Counted from the stretch's first letter, positions 29,901 through 42,290 are shown. The stretch: 64,000 nt of DNA from Molanna angustata (GCA_963576475.1 OY754967.1:20686414-20750413); one strand, 5' to 3'. Program-made: numbers and translations. The notes: generated by a model not told the origin, from the letters alone.

Positions 29901-31044
29901 CCAATGCCTGAAATAGAACATAATGCTCCCCGCTTCCAGTACCGAGTGTATTGGAAACGTTATATATCAGGTGAAGAATGGAATACAGAAGATATATTTG
30001 ATTGGCGGAAATCGGAATTTTTAATTCGTGATCAACCAACATTCCAACCATATAAAATTAAAGTTGTTGCAATAAATGAGAAGGGTGAATCTAATGTAGC
30101 TCCAATTGAAATGATTGGTTATTCAGGAGAAGATAGTCCTATAGAAGCACCAAGTAATTTTACTATTCTACAAGTTATTAGTTGTACAACTGCACTTTTA
30201 AGTTGGAATCCTGTTTCTGCAGAATCAGTTCGAGGTCATTTTAAAGGGTATAAAATTCAAACGTGGACTGATAAGGGTAAAGAAGATAACATGCGTGAAA
30301 TTCTTGTCAAGGATGATGTTGGGAAAGCTCTTGTTAATAAATTTGTTCCACACTCTAAAAATTATGCTCGTATTTTAGCCTATAATGGTTGTTTTAACGG
30401 ACCTCCTAGCAATACATTGGGTTTTAAAACTCCAGAAGGAACACCAGGTACAGTTCAGTCCTTTGACGCTTATCAAATGGGCACTTCTGCATTATATCTT
30501 GTTTGGAAAAAACCTGTACAACTAAATGGAAACTTAAATGGTTATAAAATTTATTACCAAGAAGTAAAAGGTACTTCGGTGGGGCCGATGTTCGAGAGAG
30601 AACCTCACATAACTGATCCTCGACAAAATAGAGCAAAACTTGCTGGACTAAAACCAAACACAAAATATCGATTGACGATTCGAGCGACAACACGAGCCGG
30701 TGAAGGACAAGAATATTACATCGAACAAAAAACACGATCAGGTTTATCTATGATTCCTGATGTTCCAGATTTCAAGTTGACTACACTCCCTGCATCCAAT
30801 GGTATGGCAAATATCCGTGTTACTTGGTTACCGCATATTGAAGGACGTACCGGATCACACTTCTTTGTTAAATATAGGGTTAAAGGAGAACCTCTATTTG
30901 TTTCTACTGATCCAGAGATGAATGAAGACTCTATAATCCTAGGGCGTCTTCAACCAGGTGTTGTATATGAAGTAAGGGCTGTGGCAGTTGATGGGGAACT
31001 CACAGCTGAAAGTGAATCTCGAGAAGTAAATACTTCAGGAATAG
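29901..31044 (+). CDS. Nrg-like: Neuroglian-like protein: FN3 domains 2-5
   Basis: A TTTTCTAG acceptor and an ATAG/GTGTGT donor bound 1144 bp of open frame (phase 0 in, phase 1 out, 381 codons). Domain 2 ends at about residue 75 with GESNVAPIEMIGYSGED. Domain 3 begins APSNFTILQVISC, with ESVRGHFKGYKIQTWT and ARILAYNGCFNGPPSN. Domain 4 runs from VQSFDAYQMGTSALYLVWKK to PNTKYRLTIRATTRAGEGQE. Domain 5 runs from VPDFKLTTL to GVVYEVRAVAVDGELTAESE. No stop or frameshift is present, arguing for function or a recent origin. The exon that should follow, with the membrane helix and cytoplasmic tail, was not found downstream in the window. Confidence 0.88.
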
Positions 31045-31470
31045 GTGTGTAAAATTATTTTGTTTTTCCATATATTCTGTATTACTTGTAAAAGATTATT
31101 GATTATTATGAATGGCAGAAACCTTCCTAACTTCAATTAATTAAATGAAATAAAAATGATACCACAAAGTAAAAAACAATCGTTTGTCGATGATGCTTCC
31201 TAACTTCCTATTGCAAGAAGTTACCTGTAAAATAATTGACAACTGAATATAATCACACCAAAATAATCAAAATCTTTTATTAACACGGCAACCTCACTGT
31301 GAAACAATTCAAATTATATGTTTTTACCTTCTAACCCGGGTCTTTTTAAAATCTGAATCCATATTTTCTTGAGCAGATTGTTAACTCTCTAGATCCCAAA
31401 CTATAAGTCCAATAGGCATGATTACGTATCCACTGTTTCCAAATATATGTATATACATTTCTAAATAAAA
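31045..31470 (+). other. DNA downstream of the last FN3 exon
   Basis: Begins as an intron (GTGTGTAAAA). No membrane-spanning or ankyrin-binding exon, acceptor with open frame, or repeat was recognised. Confidence 0.5.
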
Positions 31471-32174
31471 CTAGTTGCATGTAACACATGAGATCCAACT
31501 GTCGATAGCGATAGTATGTATAGTTGAAGAATAAAAATCAAACTTTAAACCCATAAATCCAAATTATTGAAAATTGTTGGTATGTATGTCAATATACGAC
31601 AGTATGGAGGTCAGTCTTCTTTTCCTACCCGGAATATGAAAACAGCATGATGGTTTTGTATGTATGTTTGGAGATTAAGTACCTATCAAACTATTAAGTC
31701 TTCTTAGATATTGTGTGTAGGCGACTGCCATACAAATTGTATGAAGCAATGTCGTCACTAAATTCAATTGTTATAAAAATTGTTAAAAAAAATTGAGATG
31801 TGATAATACAATGTTAATATTTTTTATAGAAAATTAAATTATCTTGTTGGGGTGTTTCGGCTTTTTTTGATATTTTTAAAAAAATTGGAAATATAGGCAG
31901 TTAAACTCATTAATTTATCATAAAAAAATATTTGTCTTAATAAAAAATGTTTGAGAAAACCTGGAATTTTTTTGAAAAAACTAATTTGAGATTTTTTATT
32001 TGTCTATGTTCACACCAATTTTCAGCTTTCTAGTTTATATGGTTTCTGAGATATATGGAATAATAATGTAAAAATTCATAAGTTGATAACCCCTGACTGA
32101 AACAAAAATTCAAAATTTTGAGTACAATAGTTTTGTAGAGCTATAACTATTTATATATTCTGAAATTTTGGGCT
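31471..32174 (-). mobile_element. Old Helitron-like copy, inverted, lacking its 5' end
   Basis: Starts with the element's 3' end (CTAGTTGCATGTAACACATG as seen on the plus strand) and follows the 45169-51471 family in reverse with many differences, until about 32174. CTAG is followed by T on the element strand. Confidence 0.8.
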
Positions 32175-32827
32175 CAACATATCGATAAAGTATCAAGCTA
32201 GGATACGCGAGATTGTATGCAGGGTTTATATAATTCACGGCTTTTTCAAATTTGAAGTCAAAAAACACCAACTTAGAGTATTCGCAACATATAATATGTT
32301 CTTTATACGGATTTACTCAGAATTCGGAGTAGAACATTTATTGTCTGTGTATGTGTGTGTCCGTCCGTCCCCTTATAACTTTTGATCCGCTCAAGTTACA
32401 GAGCCCACGCTGAAAATTGGTATGAATATAGACAAATACAAAATCTCAAATTTAAAAATTTTCAAAAAAATCCAGAGATCTCAAACATTTTTTTATTAAG
32501 AAAAATATTTTTTTATGATAAATTTATGTGTTGCCTATATTTCCAATTTTTTTTAAAATATCGAAAAAAGCCAAAACACCCCAACTAGATAATTTAATTT
32601 TCTATAAAAAATATAAACATTGTAGTAGTACATCTCAAACTTTTTTTAACAATCTTTATAAAAAATGAATTAAGTGACGATTGATCTCCATACTTTCCTA
32701 TCCTGACATACATACCTACATGTTTTGTATAGAAAAAAATATCTTTAATTTTAAGTTTTGCACGTATTCTTCAATTATTTATACTATCGCCATCGACAGT
32801 TGGATTTCATGTGTTACACGCAACTAG
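32175..32827 (+). mobile_element. Old Helitron-like copy, direct, internally deleted
   Basis: Begins within the family's 5' hairpin (CATATCGATAAAGTATCAAG), loses about 150 bp after CAGAGCC, and ends GCAACTAG followed by T. It is fused head-to-head with the preceding inverted copy. Confidence 0.8.
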
Positions 32828-33177
32828 TATATTATAAATACAAAATTACCGATTAGACCGTAAGTATTATTGAATTCAAAATATCGTTGTGGATTATTTC
32901 CTCTTATTAAGCACGATTTGATCATCACGCGTCTGGGATTTCCCAGACAATAAATACGAGTATTTCATTGTTTTTACCTGGTGAATATTTATATTAGTAG
33001 AAATCACTGAGTATTTCTAAAAAAAATTAAATATATACCTTTGTATATGTATACATATACCTTTGGATAAGCAGCTCTGCGTTTAATGTCCGAAATATTT
33101 ATTAAATAAATTGCTAGGTCCCTAAATTGCCAAAAAAATTATTTGTTTTTTTTTCCTTGTTGATATTTATTTTACAG

Positions 33178-33515
33178 AAGTCGCACTAAAGCAAAATACA
33201 GTTGAAATGAGATGGTTAAGAAGAATTTGTAATAGAACGATGTATGACAGGTTAAGAAATGCGGACTTAAGGAAAGAATGAAAAATGGAGAAATATGTCA
33301 TTAATAGAATGAAAGTGAACACATTGAGATGGTTTTTTTGGGGAATGACGGAAATGTCAAAAGTGTGAACAACAGACGAATATCTATGAGACGATTCATA
33401 AATGTGGACGGAGCGAAGGATGCGTGACAGGATAGAAAAATGTAACGTTCGGTTCTCTCTTCCAACCCCACGATGGCGTTTATGGTATATATGTATGTTA
33501 TATCTGCTGGTTTAA
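33178..33515 (+). pseudogene. RTE LINE copy 3: 3' fragment with internal deletion
   Basis: GTTGAAATGAGATGGTTAAG, then GTGAACACATTGAGATGGTT. It jumps to GACGGAAATGTCAAAAGTGT and ends near CCCCACGATGGCGTTTATGG. Several frame breaks. Confidence 0.8.
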
Positions 33516-34394
33516 AGTAAGAGATCATGCAATATATTTGCAGTCATAAAACAGGATACTTGTAAATGAATTCACTATGGACTATCTTCGTTTAATATTG
33601 AATTACCCAAACGAAATACAAATTAATAACCTTCGCGATGTATCCTGTTCGTATCTTTGTTTTCCCAATAAATTAATAAATAACGAAACGGTATTATCAG
33701 AGAATACATAATATTATTGAATAAGAAAATTGAAAGAATAGATTTGATACCAACTTAAAATTAAGTAGAATATTTAGTACGTATCAATAGTAGTATAACT
33801 AAATTAATTTAATCTTCGATAAATCTAGACAAGCCAATTTAATATATACGCCTATGTATAAATTGTTTTTACCCATCCAAATCAAATTAGCTAGACACAA
33901 TTGAGAGGAAAATGTTTTGAGAAAATAATAATAACAAGTGAAATATATTATATTCATAAAATATAAATATTTCACATGTTATTTTTATTTATTTATATTT
34001 TTAGTTTGTCAACAGCTATGAACAATTCATAATACCTACATATATACAATTATTATTAAGCAGGCATAATATAATTCTCATTGAACAAACTGAAACCGAA
34101 AATTTTTTGAAAAAAAGAATATTTTTCGTCAAATATCTTCAACTATTTCGCCGAGAAGAGGGGCGATTTGCACGTAAACCAACGAAGCTACAACAGACAA
34201 ATTTGCGCTCTGCGCACCCGGAAGCCTGATTCAAGATATTTGGTGATATTTGTACTAGTAAAAATGTTGCAAAGTTTTTGCAGCACTCGAACACCATATG
34301 GCATAGTGGTAGTTGATAGATTTCTGTGCTGGGATCTATTTCCCGCAGAAAAGAAATTAGTTTAAGAGGACATATAACGGACATATAATATATA
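33516..34394. other. AT-rich stretch, unassigned
   Basis: No gene. Bases 34140-34380 have higher GC and a short open frame on both strands, but no splice signals or motif; possibly a SINE. Confidence 0.4.
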
Positions 34395-34915
34395 TATAAA
34401 ATACATTATATATATTAAAACCGCCTAATGCACTATGAAGTTACGTGTTAGTAAGGGTAACTATCGCGTGCATTAAAAAAGGTTTATACGTGATTTAAAT
34501 TATCGGAATCCCAAAATTTGTTAATTTTTTGCATTCAAGAACAAACCTTACTTGAAATGAAAAAACTTTATCGGTCATTCACTTTCATTTTATGCACTCT
34601 TTAAGCACATAAATATTTATTTCTCTGCAACACATGGTTATGGAGTAATTTAAAAAAAATGCCGTAGGATATTTTAAATTGTATGACGAACGTTCACTAG
34701 AGAAATGTTGAAAACACTTATGGCATTTTTTTCTAGAAACACTCTGTTTCGCATATTTGAGGAATTTGATTTGAAATTGGGGTGTTTAGGTTTATATGAC
34801 CCACTTAAAAAATATGAGCAATTCTTGAATTCGTGAAAACAGTGGTTAGTTGGATAAACTACAATAAATTCGTCACTTGCACATAGTGGAAGTAAGTTTT
34901 TACCACACAATAATT
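34395..34915 (+). mobile_element. Second copy of the composite repeat
   Basis: Follows 20505-20985 (CACTATGAAGTTACG.GTTAGT, ACTTTATCGG.CATTCACTTT, GACGAACGTTCACTAGAGAA). It then keeps only the last part of the SINE-like tail (AATTCGTCACTTGCACA). Confidence 0.65.
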
Positions 34916-36305
34916 TAACATAACGACGATTAAGTGTGGTATGACTACTTATTTCTAATAGGTTACTTATTTTATTTTTATTTATTTTATTTTATTTTAT
35001 TTTACCAAGGACAGCACACTGTACATGCATACAATTATTGAGATTAAATAAATAAAAATACAAAAATAACATGTTCCTCTTACGTACTATACCTAATATC
35101 AAAATAATACAACAAAAAAGTGTGAATTAGTGGGGTGCGCGTACTTATGCACAACAAAGGTTTACACGAGGAAGGTATTTTAAAATAATGATATAGTCAA
35201 TGTTGATAAGATGTTAGAGGCACAGATGAGACTAATTCAAGATCCAGGCTTTTAAAATAAACCGGTCATTGGTCATTGCTTGAAGCTATCTGATTGACCC
35301 TGACGTCAGCTCCAAGAAGTCATTAATAAACATTTTTATAAACCGCTAGAGAACTATCTATCTATTAGGTATAATAGCTATCTACTATATGTCAAAGCTG
35401 TTGAAATGGAATAAATATAGGTACTTAATTCATAGATTTTTAGCAATCCAAAGAAAAATACGATTATGATCAAATAAATGTTTTCTTTTAATTTAAAATT
35501 GTGGCTTATCTTCGTTTTCATTAAACTGAATGTATTTTTTATTGTGGTATTAATAATTGCTATACTCAAATTTAAAAATACAGCACACCGATATAGTTTA
35601 TTTGAACATGTTTTTTCACATTATATTACTATTACAATAATTGTTTCTCAATAATATTATTTTTTGTAGAATTTCCACCATTTAGGATACAATTTTCGTT
35701 TTGTCGAATTTAATGTACCTACCTTCATCCTCATTGTGTTTAATTTAAATGAATCTCACATAATTTTTGTTTGTAATTATTTTATACCTGCTTTTAAATA
35801 TTCCCACAACAGATTATTATTTTCTTAAATAAACGCATTTACTAATAAAAAAAAATCAACATTATATTCATATTTTTATATAAGTATTAAAAATTGATAT
35901 ACCTACGTTTGAATCTTCGAAAAATCACAAAAACCTACTCGGCAAATAGTGAAATAATGATCTTAATTATCATGCGAAAAGCAACCAATTGTTGGTAATT
36001 AAATGTTTATAAGTTCGAGGTAAAAACGTTTAAAAATAAAAATTGATAAATTATTATTTAATGGTATTGTGATAAGAGCGGAAGATCATCGGTGCATCTT
36101 AATGTCATTCTTAATCAATCGATGTCAAGTTCACCTATGTACGTTTTCAAAACAATACAGACATTGAAACTGAACCGATACGCCGCTGCAATTATAAAAT
36201 AAAAATGTAAAAACCCATGATCAAATCACAGACTCTAGGTACAAATCAAATTCAATCAGGTGGGGAAAACACTATTGTTTGACAAATGACAGTTAACAAT
36301 GTTAC
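34916..36305. other. AT-rich part of intron 1 of the minus-strand gene
   Basis: No exon or repeat family recognised. Confidence 0.45.
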
Positions 36306-36369
36306 CTTCATACGAAGAAACGCCTCCCGCCACAGTGAGGAGAGCCAATAACGCTAGCACTCGCGCCAT
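36306..36369 (-). CDS. Secreted Gly/Ser-rich protein, exon 1 (signal peptide)
   Basis: ATG opens MARVLALLALLTVAGGVSSY plus Glu, a textbook signal peptide with likely cleavage after VSS. The exon ends GAAG/GTAACA in phase 1. The nearest minus-strand exon downstream with matching phase is 21394-21742, giving ..SSYE-DLERFRRASAG. The full model (36306-36369, 21394-21742, 15857-15946, 14953-15157, 12837-13019) is 891 nt and encodes 296 residues with no cysteine. Intron 1, about 14.6 kb, contains the oppositely oriented neuroglian-like gene and several transposons. Clean phase agreement at all four junctions supports the model; the long first intron is its weakest part. Confidence 0.65.
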
Positions 36370-36508
36370 GTTGAGCAAATGATAAAACACAAAAACACTG
36401 AACACCTTAACACTGATAACTCCCAGCAGCCCAACTGTCAAATGTTGATTGGCGATATGCCGTGTGAAGTGAGTGCTTATTCTGCGATGCCGAGACTAGT
36501 TACACTTG

Positions 36509-36514
36509 TTTATA
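36509..36514 (-). promoter_or_regulatory. Candidate TATA box
   Basis: TATAAA on the minus strand (within GCATATAAACAAG), about 140 bp before the ATG of the secreted-protein gene. A weak initiator-like TCACTT lies about 40 bp further on. Confidence 0.35.
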
Positions 36515-36519
36515 TGCGA

Positions 36520-36804
36520 CTCAGGGATGTGGCTGTTTGTAAACTAAATGATCTCCAAACCGCAACGCTCGCTGGTCCACCAAGATCGATCAAAACACCA
36601 AAAAAAATATGAAATATAGCAACATTATTTTATGATTTGTGTTATTAACTATCCTCTCCTCAGACAATTAATTTGGGCCAGGCAACATCATCTTGTTGAT
36701 TAGCAAAATTTACAATTTACCTTGGGTTCATTAATACGTTTTACACAGAATACTATATCATTTGGCAAATAATAATAATTATCCAACAACGCATATCGTT
36801 TACT
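36520..36804. other. Upstream DNA of the minus-strand gene
   Basis: No gene seen; may hold regulatory sequence. Confidence 0.4.
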
Positions 36805-37230
36805 CCTCAAGACCCTAAGGGGATATAGTGGGGAGTTATGATTTCACAATTTTAAAGTTATTTTTTATTGCAGACTATCAACTAGTATCATGCTGAGATT
36901 GTATTCTGAAAGTTTCATCACATATCTGTGTGTACTATGTACTACGTGTTTATTCTACTTTATCGATTATAGACCAAAGTAATCATTTGATTATATTAAA
37001 ATTTTACCATTTTATTTATCTTATACTCGCAGAGAACCCATTAGATTTTGAAGGATATCTGATCAGTGCTTCTCAATTTTTTTAGCTGTCAAATAATTCA
37101 ATGTGACCCCTAGCTCAGGGAAATTAAAATTTGATATTTTTATTTTTAAATTGCTACAAAGGCACATCATTTTCATAATTGCGAACTATCAATTTTTCAA
37201 ATATTTAAATATCTAAAATAATTTAACTAA
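36805..37230 (+). repeat. Dispersed repeat, left part (interrupted by a LINE)
   Basis: Matches 59307 onward: GGGGATATA.TGGGAGTTATGA, TCACAATTT, TGCTGAAAGTTT and CTATGTAC..CGTGT. The match resumes at 38437 after the LINE. Confidence 0.7.
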
Positions 37231-38424
37231 GAGCCCTTAAGGATGAAAGCAGAAATTGGGCACTGCAATAGTGCGAGATTCGATGTATGCAGATGATTAG
37301 TTCTGTTAGCAGAAAGTATGGAAGAGTAACAGTATCTTGTAAATATGGTATATAATATGAAGGATGCATAGAGAACGGACTGAGGATGAATACCAGAAAA
37401 TCAAAGGCAGTGGTCTTTGAAAAAAGTGAAAGCAGAACAGCGTGTAAAATAAGAGTAGAGAACGAATGGCTCGAGCAAGTAGACGATTATGTCTATCTGG
37501 GAAGTATGTTTCAATTAACTCCTATGAAAAAACTGTCCCCAAGTCTTGGAATTTGTATATAGTTTGTGTCTATATATTTTATGTGGGTATTCCGTATGTT
37601 TTCGAATTATGCCGACCGGATTGTTTACCGTTTTTATTATTTCGCCTTTTTTGACTAAGAAATTATTATTTGCACATTTTAAAGTTTATTTTTGTTTGAT
37701 TTCATAGATATGTAATATTCCCAAGAGTGGGACAAGCATTGCGGTGGGTGTGTTTTCAATGTTTGTCCTTCTAGGGATTAGTAGCTTTATCACTCGATAT
37801 CGGGTGGAACGCCAGATATTAATTAAAAAAAAAGTATGTTTCAACAGAATGGACGGCTTGATAAAGAGATCTAAAGAAGAGTTATGGCTGGAAATAGAGT
37901 AAATGGAGAACTGAGACCAGTTATGAACACATCAAAAGAAGCCAAAGTAGCCATTAATAACGCTATCTTAGTGCCAACATTAACGTATGCAAGTGGAACC
38001 TGGACGTGGCAGAAGTCGCACGAAAGCAGAATAAATGCAGTTGAAATGAGATCGTTAAGAAGAATATGTAATAGAACGATGTACGACAGGGTAAGAATGA
38101 AAGTGAACACATTAAGATGCTTTGCCTACATATGGGAGAATGAATGAGGGACGCCTGACGAAGAAAAAATACATTGCAGACAGAAATGGAATGAGACGTC
38201 GGGGACGCCCAAGAAAGGGATGGCACTTACCTATACCATGTGATCGATATTCTGAAAGACGGAAATGTCAGAAGCATGAACAATAGAAGAACATGTACGA
38301 GACGATGCATGAATGTGGACGAAGCGAGCGATGAGTGCCAGGATGTGGCGTTGACAAAAATGTGGCGTTCGGTTCTCTCTGCCTACCCCGCGAGGAACAT
38401 GGCGTGATGGTATGTATGTATGTA
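37231..38424 (+). pseudogene. RTE LINE copy 4: 3' fragment with target duplication
   Basis: Starts GAGCCCTTAAGGATGAAAGC (in the reverse transcriptase) and ends GGCGTGATGGTATGTATG. It is flanked by TAATTTAACTAA (37219-37230) and TAATCTAACTAA (38425-38436), a 12-bp target duplication. The YADD motif is followed by a stop, and several indels break the frame. It contains a later insertion at 37515-37831. Confidence 0.85.
37515..37831 (+). mobile_element. 317-bp poly-A retroelement nested in RTE copy 4
   Basis: Flanked by perfect 13-bp duplications of AAGTATGTTTCAA (37502-37514 and 37832-37844) and ending in a run of A. It contains GTGGGACAAGCATTGCGGTG and ATCACTCGATATCGGGTGGA near its 3' end. 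No ORF; either a SINE or a 5'-truncated LINE. Confidence 0.85.
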
Positions 38425-38535
38425 TAATCTAACTAACTCATGTAATGAAAATGCTGATAATTTTCCATACCAAATTTGAATACTATTGGAGTGACTTGGT
38501 AGTGAGGAGTATAGCGTTGGCCACAAGCCACTCGC
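38425..38535 (+). repeat. Dispersed repeat, right part
   Basis: CTAACTCATGTAATGAAAAT, CAAATTTGAATACT and GAGGAGTATAGCGTTG match 59765-59865. Confidence 0.7.
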
Positions 38536-41500
38536 TTATATATATAGGAACGTAGTAATTATATGGGTAGCAAATATAGGATACATCCAGCATATATAAA
38601 TCCAGCAGTTGAGAGAAGAAAATTAGTCCACAATGGTAGTAATATTCAAATATTTCATCTTGATTTTTTTAATAAATAAATAGTAATCTACCACGAGATA
38701 TCCATAACTTTTCCCAATATAAATGTTTTAAACACATTATTTTTTTACTATCTCAATGAATTCTTTATTATTGTAATTATATACGTTTAGAAAATTTACA
38801 TTTAACGATACAGGGATAATAATTAATATTATTAATTATTAATAAATGAAAACAACGCAATAGGTACCTAATTGTTGATCCCAAGATATGTATGTTCAAG
38901 CAAAATCTGCAATCCCAACTTATAAATTGCTGATTCATGAGATTTATGTTAACGCTTACTCTTTTTCATTACAATGGAATATACATATATATTATATTAT
39001 TTTATGTGGCAATGTAAGGGCATGACTAGAATATACGATCCTAGGTTCTCCAGTAGAAGATAGCAGACTTTTTTATGGTTTCTTTTCTTTGTATCATTGC
39101 TTTCATTATTGAATAAACCATTATTTTCTGATATATTTTGTTGTTTTTGTGCCATTATTTCCACATTGATTTTTACATTTTGTTAGTCCTCAAGATTACT
39201 GCAGTCAACAAAGCTAGTGGCTTTTATCAATCCTCCCGTCACGTCAGGAGCCGGCTGGGACAATGCCTAGTTAATCTATTAATCACAACGCAGATCAATT
39301 GTATTACTTAAATCATATTTAAATACAGCACTTAATACAAGGTTGCCTTAGACAATTAGAAGTAAGTGCTTAATTTGAACTGTAAGAGTGTAGGATTCCC
39401 TGATTCTAGGGTTACGTCATTTTGTATAGTGGACCCATACAAAATTTATACATAAGTCATTGTATCTATAAAGGTTGATATTGGTGAAAATTATTCAAAA
39501 TTACTATTTAAACACGTAGACAGCTATTATAAATCACGCTTTCCGTTGACATACATATTGGTTGGTGGAAACCTCCCGACAGACACCTTTAAAGATTAAT
39601 AAATCGTTATCTCTTTAAAGGTGTCTTTCGGGGGGATTCTCGGTCTAGATATAGAAATTAACGTGCATAAAACATTATGAAACAGGTTGTAGTAGTAATG
39701 ATAACGATAATGGGATTTCAATACCAGCATAAAATAAATAAAAACCTATGCTTTACTTGGTTTTATGCTACATCACTTATAATAAAATTGTTAACACACG
39801 TTACTAATAAATGTCTCAAAACTGGAGTGGCAAGGCCTAAAGTCCGGACCCGAAAAGTTAAGTTAGTAATGAGAGAATTTGATCCAATATGAGGACTCTT
39901 TTATACCCATGTTATATTTATTTTCACAAAAGCTGTATATAAAACAGTCAGTCAGGGTAGGTTTTATTTCTAAGCTTGTTTTTTTTTACCTTATAGATTT
40001 CTAAAGCGTAAACTTCATGGGTAGCCCGTAAACCATCATCGTTCTTCCTGATTGAAACAAAATTATGCCATCTCACTTCTATAATTATTGCAATGCAAAA
40101 TATCCTTGGTCAATTTTCAAAAAATGGCTTTATTCCCCAAGTTACCATTTTTTTAAATTAATACCTTTCCATTGTCACTCAATGTACACAAAATTTTATC
40201 TATTATTTTAACTCTTTTCCTACCCTTCTTTCAAGTTTTTTCAGAAAATTATTTTTACTGTTGCTATTTTATCTTGTTAATCTTATTATTCAAACTCAAT
40301 TTATTTTTCTTTTTATTTTTATCAACGTCTTTCATTAAAAGTTAATATTTTCTCTGTCTATGTAGCAAACACTTTAATTAATCCTTAGAGTCAATATCTA
40401 CAAACTACAAGAAAGAACTTAATAATGATGGACATAAGAAAAATTGTCAAGTAACATATGATTTATTGTCATAAATAAATAAACTTAATTAAGGTTTAAA
40501 TTAATTAATTAATACCTTAACCAAGCTTGTCATTTTATTGTGAGTAAAATATACTGGCTAAATGTTCACAATATTATAATCAAACACACTAATCACTCAA
40601 CCATACCCATCTGAGTGAATTATATTTAATGTTAAGAATAGGTACATGAAAAATGTGATTAATTTTGTTTACAAAAATTAAATCAGTACCTTTTAATACT
40701 CTTCATTTTTTTTTATAATACGGGTGTTTCTGGAGATGTTTTGCAGGCTGATATACTTAATTAGGCTAGTCTGGTGTATCTAAGACTATAAATAATTGTC
40801 TCATACATAAACATACGACTTATCACAGAGGTTCAAATTAGATCCGGATATATTTATGTATAAGGTATTGTATATTTACTACATTGTTTTTGTTAAATTG
40901 CGTTCTTTGTTATTTACTTAACAGCTCATCTATAGGGTGACAAACATTTTCAATAAAAATAAACCTTAATGTTTTGCTATCCGTACCAGAAGGTTTTATT
41001 GTTTTGATTTACAAGAGCCAGCCTCAGATCATAGGCACCGGAAAGATAAAATTAAGAAGAAAACAAAGAAATGTTGCTATCCTATGACCAATTTTGAGCA
41101 GGTACTTCTATTGGACTTTCATTTTATATAGAAATTTATAGATGGCGTTGGTTCGTCGTTTTCAAACAATTCCTCACTTATTGAATGTGGAACCTATAAA
41201 ATGTTAATGAATGGAAAAAAAATATACATTTCATGCATCCTGTGCAAGTTGCAAGTTTATTACTGAACGAAAATATCTTCCATCTAACATAAATATGCGT
41301 AAATTCCGTAAGATTTTTTTTTTGTTTCTGGGAATCTAACCCAGGATGCCTACAAAGAGGACAAAGAATGTGTATACCACAATACCACTGTGACACAACA
41401 GTAAAATATACTTAGCGAATGTTGCACAAGAATATAAAGTGATCATGCACACTAGCCAATGACATATCATAAGCTCTGTAGATGCCTGATTATCCAATTT

Positions 41501-41640
41501 TTACTTTGAAGAAAAAAAATATTGCTTTGTCTCTATTGAGAAAAAAATATCACTGGAAAATTATGAATGTAGTGTATGATTTATAGATATTACATAAAAA
41601 AGTGGTTTTTGGTTTCATTTTTAACAATAATAATATAATA
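38536..41640. other. 3.1 kb without a recognised gene
   Basis: AT-rich. Contains the inverted repeat at 39572-39636 and a minus-strand SINE-like remnant at about 41206-41330 (ending in the same tail as 21190). Open frames here are short and lack coding character. Confidence 0.45.
39572..39636. repeat. Inverted repeat, 24-bp arms
   Basis: CCTCCCGACAGACACCTTTA.. pairs with ..TAAAGGTGTCTTTCGGGGGG around a 16-base loop. The core GACACCTTTAAAGA is perfect. Confidence 0.75.
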
Positions 41641-41648
41641 GTAAGATC

Positions 41649-42290
41649 ATGTCGGCCTTCGTGGCACAGTTGGTTGGGTAGCCTGAGCTAAATGTCCCGG
41701 GTTCGACCTGTTAGTTGCCCGAGAAGCAATATGTAAACCTGTAACAAGCTCCGAGATTATTGTACACGGCCTGTAAACCTGTAACAAGCTCCGAGATTAT
41801 TGTACACGGCCTGTAAACCTGTAACAAGCTCCGAGATTATTGTACACGGCCTGTAAACCTGTAACAAGCTCCGAGATTATTGTACACGGCCTGTAAACCT
41901 GTAAAAAGCTCCGAGATTATTGTACACGGCCTGTAAACCTGTAACAAGCTCCGAGATTATTGTACACGGCCTGTAAACCTGTAACAAGCTCCGAGATTAT
42001 TGTACACGGCCTGTAAACCTGTAACAAGCTCCGAGAAAGGGGCTATATTGTATGGATGTATACATATTTTTAGGCATCTCTTTTTTATATTATGTTTCAC
42101 GGCTTTTTTTCCAACTGTTTTTTATGTTTCATTATTTTTTTAATGTTCCTACATATTATATACATCTCTTTTTGTTTTCAGTTTATAATATTATTGTATG
42201 TATTAAACGTATTTGTACTATTTTATTTTGTATGTAATTGTAAAAGGCTATTTAGCCGTTGATGGAAGTAATAAATAAATAAATAAATAG
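41649..42290 (+). mobile_element. tRNA-derived SINE with internal 40-bp repeats and (TAAA)n tail
   Basis: The head GTCGGCCTTCGTGGCACAGT, GGTTGGGTAGCC and B-box-like GGGTTCGAC resembles a tRNA promoter. The body contains 40-bp tandem units, and the end GGCTATTTAGCCGTTGATGG is followed by AATAAATAAATAAATA. Confidence 0.65.
41732..42033 (+). repeat. 40-bp tandem repeat, about 7.5 units
   Basis: Unit TGTAAACCTGTAACAAGCTC + CGAGATTATTGTACACGGCC, starting at 41732, 41772, 41812, 41852, 41892, 41932, 41972 and 42012 (last unit partial). All units are identical except one base in the unit at 41892. Confidence 0.97.

Noticed and set aside
31045..36300. Missing neuroglian membrane and cytoplasmic exon
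   Set aside because: Looked for a hydrophobic helix followed by a basic stop-transfer and a FHEYS-like tail on the plus strand; nothing convincing was found.
39677..39892. 71-codon frame MKQVVVVMITIMGFQ..
   Set aside because: No family resemblance, no acceptor or donor with matching phase, and no neighbouring exon; likely chance.
41732..42033. CRISPR-like array
   Set aside because: The 40-bp units are directly contiguous with no variable spacers, and the context is an animal SINE.
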